A stretch of 64,000 bases of DNA from the NCBI RefSeq assembly GCF_016907655.1, contig NZ_JAFBCL010000001.1, positions 6,730,001 to 6,794,000 of the forward strand. The letters are read 5' to 3'. The stretch comes from Saccharothrix algeriensis. Lineage in GTDB: Bacteria; Actinomycetota; Actinomycetes; Mycobacteriales; Pseudonocardiaceae. Numbering within the stretch: position 1 is the stretch's first letter; every line of letters starts with the position of its first letter. The translations under genes and the position numbers were made by a program. Below are positions 25,856 to 34,300 of the stretch, piece after piece. The notes below the pieces were generated by a model. That model saw nothing but the letters and a program-made list of their open reading frames with translations. It was not told the origin of the DNA and ran no database searches.

Positions 25856-26748
25856 GCGCCGGCCCCCCGAGGGGTGACGACCAGGGCGGGGTGCCGGTCG
25901 AAGCCCGCCAGGCCGATCACGTGGCACAGCGGCGGAGCCAGGTCCACCACCCGCAGCCGCCGCCCCGCCGGCAGCCGCCGCGCGGCGTGCGCCAGGGCGC
26001 GCAGGCCGGCCAGGTCGATGAACTCCAGGGCGCCCATGTCCACCACCACGTCGCCGGGCCACCGCAGCGCCGCCTCCAGCGCGTCGACCAGCGCGCCGGT
26101 GGTGCGCAGGTCGACGGTCCCGACGACCCGCAGCGCGCGTTCGCCGTCCCGGAAGGCGGGGACGATGCGCAGCAGCCCGTGGCGGTAGACCGGCTCCAGC
26201 TCCACCGCGCCGGGGTGGCAGCGGTCGAACACCCGCAGCTCGGCGGGGGAGAACAGGCGGGCGTCGTACTGGCAGATCGCCGAGGCCGGCCTGCTCTCGA
26301 ACACCGCGTTGACGGCGGTCTCGTACGCGGCCAGCTGGTCGGCGCCCGGGATGTCGCGCAGGCCCCAGCCCATCTCGCCGCTGACGCGGAACCCGGTGTA
26401 GCCGGCCGCGAGGCTGGCGTCGACCTCCCGCTCGAGGGTCTCGACCATCGTCGCGGCGTCGAACCCGCCCGCGGCCAGGTAGCTGTCGTCGGCGGTGACC
26501 ACCCGCAGCTGCCCCCGGGTCAGCGCCGGTCCCGGGTCCACCCCGGCCGACCGCAGCCAGCGGAGCACCGTGCTGGGCCGCTGCTGGTCGGCGAAGTAGA
26601 GCACCCGCTCCCCCCGCGACAGCCCGGCCGACAGGTACGCGGAGACCACCCGGCGCTGCTCGGCGTCGTCGGCGAACGCCAGGCACACGTGGTCACCCCG
26701 GTCCAGGTCCTCGACCGGGCGTTCCCGGAGACTTTGCGCGATCACCAC
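25852..26748 (-). CDS. MEDS domain plus STAS domain protein (anti-anti-sigma type)
   Basis: 298 residues. MEDS domain at 15-185 (DHVCLAFADDAEQRRVVSAYLSAGL, GEMGWGLRDIPG, SAICQYDARLF) and a STAS domain at ~205-290 with DVVVDMGALEFIDLAGLRALAHAARRL; the Ser/Thr usually phosphorylated in DSSG-type STAS motifs is replaced here (EFIDLAG), so phosphorylation control may be lost. First gene of a two-gene unit with the RsbA-like kinase. GTG 26748 is immediately followed by a second GTG that could also serve. Confidence 0.85.
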   Translation of the reverse strand: MVIAQSLRERPVEDLDRGDHVCLAFADDAEQRRVVSAYLSAGLSRGERVLYFADQQRPSTVLRWLRSAGVDPGPALTRGQLRVVTADDSYLAAGGFDAATMVETLEREVDASLAAGYTGFRVSGEMGWGLRDIPGADQLAAYETAVNAVFESRPASAICQYDARLFSPAELRVFDRCHPGAVELEPVYRHGLLRIVPAFRDGERALRVVGTVDLRTTGALVDALEAALRWPGDVVVDMGALEFIDLAGLRALAHAARRLPAGRRLRVVDLAPPLCHVIGLAGFDRHPALVVTPRGAGA

Positions 26749-26966
26749 TTCTTCCCGGAGCCCTCGTCCACTCCGCGGACCGACGGCGCGCCTGCCGCGA
26801 CACCGTCCCGCCGGACCCGCGGACTTGCCGTCGTCATCCTATTGAGCAGGTCACGCGCGGTCCACCGCGCGGCGGGGGCGCGGGCCGACGTCACACCAGG
26901 CGCGTCGCGGGGGCGGCGGCGTAATGCGGGTGCGCCGGGCGGTGCGCTGCTGACAGACTCCCGGTC

Positions 26967-27326
26967 GTGCTCCGAGCTGATGCCGGCGCCGTGGTGCGCG
27001 GGCACTTCGACGCCTTCAACGCCCGCGACCTCGACGCCCTGCTGGCGGGCTTCACCGACGACGCCGTGTGGATCACCGGCACCGACCTGGCGCGCGGGCG
27101 CGCGGAGCTGACCGCGCTGTTCGAGGGCGCCCTGCGGGAGCTGTCGCCCACGCTGGTGGTGCAGGACCTGCTGGCGGTGGGCGACCGGGTGGCCTGCCGC
27201 CTGGTCGAGACGCTGACCGCGGGCGAGGAGGAGCGGACCTTCTTCATCGCGGGCTTCTACCGGGTGCGCGACGGGCGCATCGCGTGGGCGAAGGTCTACC
27301 GCGAGGGCAGCGCCGAGGTCTCCTGA
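26967..27326 (+). CDS. SnoaL-like/NTF2-fold protein
   Basis: 119 residues with the cone-like NTF2 fold pattern: VVRGHFDAFNARDLDALLAGFTDDAVW, GRAELTALFEGAL, VACRLVETLTAGEEERTFFIAGFYRVRDGRIAWAKVYRE. Members bind or isomerise small hydrophobic molecules; the ligand here is unknown. GTG 26967. It stands between the MEDS pair and a LacI regulator, on the plus strand. Confidence 0.82.
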   Translation: MLRADAGAVVRGHFDAFNARDLDALLAGFTDDAVWITGTDLARGRAELTALFEGALRELSPTLVVQDLLAVGDRVACRLVETLTAGEEERTFFIAGFYRVRDGRIAWAKVYREGSAEVS

Positions 27327-27401
27327 CCGCCCACCGGGGACGGCCACCGGGGAGGTCCACCTCGGACGTCCGGCGCGGACGGTGGTCGGCCGGTTCGGGT
27401 C

Positions 27402-27461
27402 GGATCGGGCGGTGGTCGGATCGGGCGGTGGTCGGATCGGGCGGTTCGGATCGGGTGGGTC
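27402..27461 (+). repeat. 16-bp tandem repeat, about four units
   Basis: GGATCGGGCGGTGGTC occurs at 27402 and 27418, followed by shortened or altered units at 27434 and 27448. It fills the gap between the convergent SnoaL-like and LacI genes and may act as a length-variable spacer or terminator region. Confidence 0.8.
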
Positions 27462-27478
27462 GGCTCGGCCCGGGGTGG

Positions 27479-28453
27479 TCAGGCCGACTCCCGGACGACC
27501 AGCTCGGCGAACAGCAGCTCGGTCGGCCCGACGGCGCGGCCGGCCAGCGCGTCCACCGTCACGCCGGTCAGCACGCGGGCGGTGCGGGGGCCGTCGAACC
27601 GCACCGTCGTCAGCGGCGGGTCGGTGAACGCCGACGGCGGGTTGTCGTCCACGCCGACGACCGCCAGGTGCCCGGGCGCCCGGCGCCCCAGCCCGCGCAG
27701 GCCCGCCAGCAGCGCCATGGCGACGTCGTCGTTGAACGCGCACACCGCCGTCACGCCGGCGTCGAGGAAGGCCCGCACCGCCGCCCCCGGCGCGGCCGGC
27801 TCGACCACGAGCGCCACCGGGGCGTCGCGGCCGTGCCCGGCGCAGGTCCGCCGCACGCCCTCCGCCCGCCCGCGGGCCAGCTCGGCCCCGGTCGGCCCGG
27901 GCGGCAGCGCGTACCCCAGCCGGGTGTGGCCGCGCCCGAGCAGGTGCTCCGCCTGGATCCCGCCGACGCGGTCCTGCGAGAAGTGCAGCGGCCCCTCGCC
28001 GAACAGGTGCACGTCCAGCTCCACGGCGTTGGGGGAGAACGGGACCGGCGGTCGGGCGGACCGGAACCGGATGACCGCCGCCGCGTCCAGCGCCCGGCGC
28101 AGGTGCGCGATCGAGGTCCCGCCGTCGTCGAGGCGGTGGGTGAGCAGGACCAGGCCCGCCGCGGCCAGCCCGACCGACAGCTCGCGGGCCAGCTCGGCGC
28201 GGGCCAGGCTCAGCGGCCAGTCCGGCTCCAGCATCAGCACGACGTCGCTGCGGCCCCGGCGCAGGTCCCGGGCCGCCGCCGACGGCGCGTAGCCCAGCCG
28301 CTCGGCCGCCTGCCGCACGCGCTCGCGGGTCGCCTCGGTCAGCGACTTGTTCGGCGTGCCGTTGAGCACGAAGCTCACCGTCGCGCGCGACACCCCGGCC
28401 GCGCGCGCGACGTCGGCGCTGGTCACCTGCCGCCGACCGGTCTGCTCCGCCAT
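27479..28453 (-). CDS. LacI-family transcriptional regulator
   Basis: 324 residues. Helix-turn-helix at residues 9-30 (VTSADVARAAGVSRATVSFVLNG) and hinge ERLGYAPSAAARDLRRG; then a periplasmic-binding-like sensor domain (VCAFNDDVAMALLAGLRGLGRR, VVGVDDNPPSAFTDPPLTTV). It normally represses neighbouring genes until a sugar-like ligand binds. A perfect 16-bp palindrome sits in the gap to the divergent alpha/beta-hydrolase gene, probably its operator. The stop codon lies right after a tandem repeat. Confidence 0.9.
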   Translation of the reverse strand: MAEQTGRRQVTSADVARAAGVSRATVSFVLNGTPNKSLTEATRERVRQAAERLGYAPSAAARDLRRGRSDVVLMLEPDWPLSLARAELARELSVGLAAAGLVLLTHRLDDGGTSIAHLRRALDAAAVIRFRSARPPVPFSPNAVELDVHLFGEGPLHFSQDRVGGIQAEHLLGRGHTRLGYALPPGPTGAELARGRAEGVRRTCAGHGRDAPVALVVEPAAPGAAVRAFLDAGVTAVCAFNDDVAMALLAGLRGLGRRAPGHLAVVGVDDNPPSAFTDPPLTTVRFDGPRTARVLTGVTVDALAGRAVGPTELLFAELVVRESA

Positions 28454-28499
28454 CCCGCCCCTTGTGCCGCACCGGAACCCGGCGCTAGCGTACCGGTCT

Positions 28500-28515
28500 G
28501 GTTACACGTGTAACC
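28500..28515. promoter_or_regulatory. Perfect palindromic operator GGTTACACGTGTAACC
   Basis: A 16-bp perfect palindrome centred between the LacI gene and the divergent alpha/beta-hydrolase, with a central CG as in LacI/GalR sites. It lies 47 bp from the regulator start and 50 bp from the hydrolase start, so it could control both. Binding by the adjacent regulator is inferred. Confidence 0.75.
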
Positions 28516-28565
28516 TGCGGCCGGGGAGCACCGGCCGCCGACCGACCCGCCGGAGTGGACGCCCG

Positions 28566-29477
28566 ATGACCGACGTGATCCCGCAGCCGCCCACCCACTT
28601 CGGGCCGCCGCCCGCCGAGCGCACCCCCGAGGGCCGCCTGCTCTACCGGGACGTCGTGTACGCGGCGGTGCCGGGCTTCCGGCACCTGCTGCTCGACCTC
28701 ACCGTGCCGCCGGCGGAGCAGCCCGTGCCGCTGGTGGTCTGGCTGCACGGCGGCGCCTGGCGGCACGGTTCGCACAAGCCCGTCGGGGCGCTGCCGTGGC
28801 TCGGGCGGCTGACCGAGCGGGTGCTCGCCTCGGGGCTGGCCCTGGCCGCCGTGCAGTACCGGCTCAGCGGCGAGACGCCGTTCCCCGGCCAGCTGCACGA
28901 CGTGAAGGCGGCGATCCGCTGGCTGCGCGCGTTCGGCGGGCGGCTCGGGGTCGACCCCGACCGGATCGGCGTGTGGGGCGAGTCCGCCGGCGGGCACCTC
29001 GCGGCGCTGGCCGCGCTGACCGGCGACAACCCCGCCGACGCCGCCACGGAGGGCGCGCAGGGCGTCGTCGGGGTCGACAGCCGGGTGCGGGCCGGCGTCG
29101 ACTTCTACGGGCCGGCCGACCTGCTGCGGCTGGGCGAGCAGTCCGGCGACACCGCGCCGATCGACCACGACGCGGCCGACTCGCCGGAGTCGCTGCTGGT
29201 CGGCGGGCCGGTGCAGGACGACCGGGCCGCCGCCGCGTTCGCCGGGCCGATCACCCACGTGCACGCGCAGGCGCCCCCGCTGCTGATCGTCCACGGCGAG
29301 CGCGACCGGCTGGTGCCCTGCGCGCAGAGCCGCGACCTGGCCGCCGCGCTGGTGGACGTGGGCGCGCCCGTGGAGTTCGTGCCGGTGCCCGGGGCGGACC
29401 ACGTGCTCGCCGGCGTCGACCCGGACCCGGTGGTCGACCTCGCGGTGGACTTCCTGGCCCGCGCCCTGCGGGCCTGA
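28566..29477 (+). CDS. Alpha/beta-hydrolase (esterase, BD-FAE-like)
   Basis: 303 residues, no signal peptide. Oxyanion motif LHGGAW, nucleophile GESAGG (S140), acid and His in HGERDRLVPCAQS and PGADHVLAG. These are features of hormone-sensitive-lipase/BD-FAE type esterases that cleave acetyl or small acyl esters. ATG 28566 begins after the palindromic operator; a longer upstream frame would overlap the LacI gene. With the LacI control and the secreted carboxylesterase downstream (60 bp), a role in using esterified sugars is possible. Confidence 0.87.
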   Translation: MTDVIPQPPTHFGPPPAERTPEGRLLYRDVVYAAVPGFRHLLLDLTVPPAEQPVPLVVWLHGGAWRHGSHKPVGALPWLGRLTERVLASGLALAAVQYRLSGETPFPGQLHDVKAAIRWLRAFGGRLGVDPDRIGVWGESAGGHLAALAALTGDNPADAATEGAQGVVGVDSRVRAGVDFYGPADLLRLGEQSGDTAPIDHDAADSPESLLVGGPVQDDRAAAAFAGPITHVHAQAPPLLIVHGERDRLVPCAQSRDLAAALVDVGAPVEFVPVPGADHVLAGVDPDPVVDLAVDFLARALRA

Positions 29478-29537
29478 GACGACCGGACTTGCTGGGCCGA
29501 TCCCATCCGCCGCCCTGACCGGAACGGGAGTGGTGAC

Positions 29538-31025
29538 GTGGCAGGACTGGACCGACGTCGGCTGCTGGGCGCGGTGGGCGCCGCGGCCGGCGGCCTGGTG
29601 CTGGGCCGACCGGCGACCGGCGCGGCCTCGACCGACGTGCTGGTGCGCACGCGGGAAGGGGTGCTGCGGGGGCGGCCGGGGGTGTGGAAGGGGATCCGCT
29701 ACGCGCAGCCGCCGGGGCGCTTCGCCGCGCCGCGCCCGGTGCTGCCGTGGCGGGGCGTGCGCGACGCGCTGGAGTTCGGCCCGTCGGCGATGCAGCCGGC
29801 GATGCCCGTGCCGGGCGGCCCGCCGCCGGTGGGCGAGCAGAGCGAGGACTGCCTGTTCCTCAACGTGTGGTCGCCCTCGACCGCCGGCCGCCGGCCCGTG
29901 GTGGTCTGGCTGCACGGCGGCGCGTTCGTGTTCGGGACGTCGAGCGCGTTCGACGGCGGCGTGCTCGCCGGGCGCGGCGGACTGGTGGTGGTGACGATCA
30001 ACTACCGGCTGGGCGCGTTCGGCGGCCTGGTCGGCGCGGGCGGTCCGGGCTCGGGCAACCTGCGGCTGCTGGACCAGGTGGCGGCGCTGCGCTGGGTGCG
30101 GCGCAACATCGCGGCCTTCGGCGGCGACCCGGCGAACGTGACCGTCATGGGCGAGTCGGCGGGCGCGATGTCGATCGGCGCGCTGCTCGGCGCGCCCGCC
30201 GCCGCGGGCCTGTTCCGGCGGGCGATCGTGCAGAGCGGCGGGCCGCGCCCGGTCGTGTCGCGGGCGGCGGCGGCCCGGACCACCGACGCGGTGCTGCGCT
30301 TCCTGGGCGTCACCGACCCGGCCCGGCTGTCCTCGGCGCCGGCGGCGGACCTGGTCGCGGCGACCGACGCCGTGCAGCGCGACACCGCCCTGGCCGAGCC
30401 GTTCGGGCACGTGCTCGACGGGGTGGTGCTGCCGGCGCACCCGCTGGACCGCGTCGGCGGCTCGGTGGACCTGCTGATCGGCACGTGCGCGAAGGAGGCC
30501 GACCCGCTGCTGCCGGCGCTGGGCGCCCGGTTCGAGGCGTCGGCCCGCGCCGCGCTCGGCGACCGGGAGTGGGACCGGCTGCTGCGCGTCTACGCCGAGA
30601 CCGCCGTGCCCGGCCACGACGCGCGGGCCGACCTGCTCAGCGGGTGGTTCGCGGTGCTGCCGTCGGTGTGGCTGGCGGAGGCGGCGCACCGGGCCGGGGC
30701 CTCGGCGTGGCAGTACACCTTCGACTACGCCGGCGCGTCCCGGTTCGGCGCGGGGCACGGCTCGGACGTCCCGTTCACCTTCGGCCGGGTCGACCCGGCG
30801 TTCCTCGCGCCGGGGGCGGACCCGGTGGCGGCCCAGCGGCTCGCGGACACCGTGGTGGACGCGCTCGCCGCCTTCGCCCGGACCGGCGACCCCGGCTGGC
30901 CCCGGTTCGCGCCGGACCGCCGCGCGTCGCTGTCGTTCGACGTGCCGCCGCGCCGCACCGACGACCGGCTGCCCGCCGCCCGCCGGGAAGCCTGGTCGGG
31001 CATCGACCCGCGCACCGTCTGCTGA
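29538..31025 (+). CDS. Secreted type-B carboxylesterase
   Basis: 495 residues. Tat signal DRRRLLGAVGAAAGGLVLG; then carboxylesterase family features: EDCLFLNVWSP, HGGAFVFGTS (oxyanion), VTVMGESAGAMSIGALL with S207, LIGTCAKEADPLLPALG with the acid, and GSDVPFTFGRVD near the His region. It hydrolyses carboxyl esters outside the cell. GTG 29538 follows GGGAG, 60 bp after the alpha/beta-hydrolase; a strong 40-nt palindrome ends the unit, so both genes likely form one LacI-controlled transcript. Confidence 0.88.
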   Translation: MAGLDRRRLLGAVGAAAGGLVLGRPATGAASTDVLVRTREGVLRGRPGVWKGIRYAQPPGRFAAPRPVLPWRGVRDALEFGPSAMQPAMPVPGGPPPVGEQSEDCLFLNVWSPSTAGRRPVVVWLHGGAFVFGTSSAFDGGVLAGRGGLVVVTINYRLGAFGGLVGAGGPGSGNLRLLDQVAALRWVRRNIAAFGGDPANVTVMGESAGAMSIGALLGAPAAAGLFRRAIVQSGGPRPVVSRAAAARTTDAVLRFLGVTDPARLSSAPAADLVAATDAVQRDTALAEPFGHVLDGVVLPAHPLDRVGGSVDLLIGTCAKEADPLLPALGARFEASARAALGDREWDRLLRVYAETAVPGHDARADLLSGWFAVLPSVWLAEAAHRAGASAWQYTFDYAGASRFGAGHGSDVPFTFGRVDPAFLAPGADPVAAQRLADTVVDALAAFARTGDPGWPRFAPDRRASLSFDVPPRRTDDRLPAARREAWSGIDPRTVC

Positions 31026-31029
31026 ACCG

Positions 31030-31069
31030 CCCGCGCCGCCCGGTCCCGCGCGGGACCGGGCGGCGCGGG
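31030..31069 (+). terminator. 40-nt perfect palindrome after carboxylesterase
   Basis: A fully self-complementary GC-rich stretch (CCCGCGCCGCC ... GGCGGCGCGGG) centred at 31049/31050, starting 5 bp after the stop. No T-tract. The remaining 31070-31393 gap shows no gene; a TAGGGT box at 31361 may be part of the kinase promoter. Confidence 0.75.
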
Positions 31070-31393
31070 GTACCCGCGACGACCGGGAACCGAGCGGCGC
31101 CGCGCTCCGACCGGCAGGGCTGGGGGCCGCGCGCCGGTACGGGACGAGCACCCGCGACGGCCCGGTCGGCGGACCGCGCAACGCGCGAGCGGCCGGGTCG
31201 CCGGCGGTCGATCGGCCGGTGGGCGCGGGCCGCTCCCGCGCGGCGAACCGCCCGCCGCCGGCTCCTGCCCGGCGTTCCGGTGTTTCCGGCGTTTCCGGCC
31301 GCGATCCCCACAGCCGTACCGGCGCGGGCGGAACCCGCGGGCCCGGTTGTGCTGTCTCAGTAGGGTGGTGCGATCGCGGAACAGGGGGCGTCG

Positions 31394-34300
31394 ATGGCCG
31401 ATCAGCGGGCCGAGTTACCGGATTTCGGGCCTTACCGCATCCTCGGGGTGCTGGGCCAGGGCGGCATGGGCGTGGTCTACCGCGCGCACGACACGGTGCA
31501 CGACCGGGTGGTGGCGCTGAAGAAGCTGCCCGCCTCGGTCGCCGACCCCGAGTTCCGGGCCCGCTTCCAGCGCGAGTCGCGGCTGGCCGCCGCGCTGAGC
31601 CACCCGAACATCGTCCCGGTGCACGCCTCCGGCGAGATCGACGGCCAGCTGTTCCTGGACATGGTGCTGGTCGACGGGGTCGACCTGCGCCGGCTGCTCG
31701 GCCAGGGCGCGGTCGACCAGGACCGGGCGATCGCGGTGCTGCGCCAGGTGGCGCGGGCGCTGGACGCCGCGCACGCGGCCGGGCTCGTGCACCGCGACGT
31801 CAAGCCGTCGAACATCCTGGTCGACGGCGCGGGCAAGGCTTACCTGGCCGACTTCGGCATCGCGCGGGAGACCTCGTCGGACGCGACCGCGCTGACCCGG
31901 TCCGGCGACCTGATCGGGTCGTGGGACTACATGGCGCCCGAACGGCTCTCCCACGGCGAGGTCGACGGGCGCGCCGACCAGTACTCGCTGGCCTGCGTGC
32001 TGTTCGAGTGCCTGACCGGGCGGCTGCCGTACCCGGCCGACGACATGGCGGCCAAGGTCGCCGCGCACCTGCTGCACCCGCCGCCCGCGCCGTCGGTGTT
32101 CGTGCCGACGATCACGCCCGCGCTGGACGCCGTCGTGCTGCGCGGCCTGGCCAAGGAGCCCGGCCGCCGGTTCGACAGCGCCACCGCGCTGGTCACCGCC
32201 GCCGAGGCCGCCGCCTACTCCGGCGAGACGGGGCGGTCGGCCGACCCGACGCAGCCCGGCCCGTCGAAGGAGCGCGACCAGGGCAGGCTGGTGCGGGCGA
32301 TCGTCCGGGCGTCCGGCGCGCGACGGCCGGCGCCCCGCCCCGCGGCCTCGCCCGCGGTCTGCCCGTACCCCGGCCTGAGCGGTTTCGAGCGGGCCGACGC
32401 CGCGCTGTTCCACGGCCGCGACCACGTGGTGACCGACCTGCTGGTGCGGCTGGCCGAGCAGCTCGACGGCGGTGAGCCGGTGGTGCTCGTCGGCGCGTCC
32501 GGCTCGGGCAAGTCGTCGGTGCTGCGCGCGGGCCTGCTGCCCGCGCTGGCGGCCGAAGCCCCCGAGCGGGAGTGGCCGCAGGTCGTGCTGACCCCGGGCC
32601 CGGACCCGGTGGGCGGCCTGGCCGCGGCGATGGCCGCCCGCTCCGCGGTGGGCGCGGCCGAGTGGGCGCGGGTGGTCCGCGAGACGCCCGGCCGGTTCGG
32701 CGAGCTGTGCGCGCGGTCGGTGGGCGAGGCGACGACCCGGCCGGTGATCCTGGTCGACCAGTTCGAGGAGCTGTTCACCCACGGCGCGCCGGAGGCCGAC
32801 CGGTTGGCCTACGCCACCGCGCTGGCCTCGGCGAGCCCGGCCGCGGTGGTGCTGGCGGTCCGCGCCGACCTGGTCGACCGGTGCATCGAGCTGGCGCCGC
32901 TGCGGCCCGCGCTGACCGCGCCGGTGCTGCTCGGCCCGATGGACGCCACCGAGCTGCGCCGGGCCATCGTCACCCCGGCCCGGGACGCGGGCCTGGAGGT
33001 CGAGCCGGGCCTGCCGGAGCGGCTCATCGCCGACCTGGGCGTGCGCGGCGAGATCGGCTACGACCCCGGCGCGCTGCCCCGGCTCGCGCACGCCCTGCGG
33101 GAGACCTGGAACCACCGCGAGGGCAACGTGCTCACGCTCGCCGCGTACCGGCGGGTCGGCGGGATCGACGGCGCGGTGGCGCGCACCGCCGACGAGATCC
33201 ACGACCGGCTGGACCCGGTGGGCCGGCAGCTGCTGCGGACCACGCTGCTGCGCATGGTGGCGGTGTTCGACGACGGCACGGCGGTGCGCCGCCGGGTCGA
33301 CCCGCGCGAGCTGCCCGCGCCCGCCGTCGTCGACCACCTGATCACCGCCCGGCTGGTCACCGTGGACGGCACCGGCGCGCGGCTGAGCCACGAGGCGCTG
33401 CTGACCGCGTGGCCGCGGCTGCGCGGCTGGATCGACGAGGACCGGGCCGGGCTGGTGCAGCACCGCCGGTTCACCGACGCGGTGCGGACCTGGGCGGAGT
33501 CCGGGCAGCACGCCGACGACCTGTACCGGGGCGTGCGGCTGGCGGCGCTGACATCCTGGCTGGACACCGCCCGCGACCGGGTCCGGCTGCACCCGGTCGA
33601 GCAGGAGTTCCTGTTCCGCTCCACCGCGGCGGAGCAGGCCGGGCAGGTCGCCGCGCGCAGGCGGACGCGGCGGCTGCGGGTGCTGGTGGCCGCGCTGAGC
33701 GCGCTGCTGCTGGTGGCCTCCGGCGCGGTCGTCCTGGCGACCTGGAACCAGCGGGTCGCCAAGGACGAGCGGGACCGGGCCGCCGCGGCGCGGCAGCTCG
33801 GGCTGTCCCGGCAGCTGGCCGCCGAGGCGGCGCTGGCCCGCGGCATCGACCCGCGCCGCAGCGCGCTGACCGCGCTGGGCTCGTGGCAGGCGGGGGAGAC
33901 CGTCGAGTCGCGCAGCGCGCTGCTGTCGGCGGCCTCCGACAGCTACCGGGGCCGCATGACCGGCCACCGGGGCCCGGTCTCGTCGGTCGCGGTCAGCGGC
34001 GACGGCGGGGTCGCGGCGACCGGCGGGCGCGACGGCACCCTGCGGCTGTGGGACGTGCCGGCCCGGCGCGAGCTGGCCGTGCTGGACGACAGCGGCGGCT
34101 GGTACCGGACGGTGTCGATGAGCGCCGACGGCAGGCTGCTGGCCGCGGCCAACCCCGAGCAGAAGGCCGTGACGGTGTGGGACGTGGCCGGGCGCAAGCT
34201 GCTCAAGCGGCTGCCCGGCGTCGGCATCGACACCGCGATCGCCCGCGACGGCAAGACCCTGGTCGCGCACATGGACAAGGGCGTGGTCGTCTGGGACACC

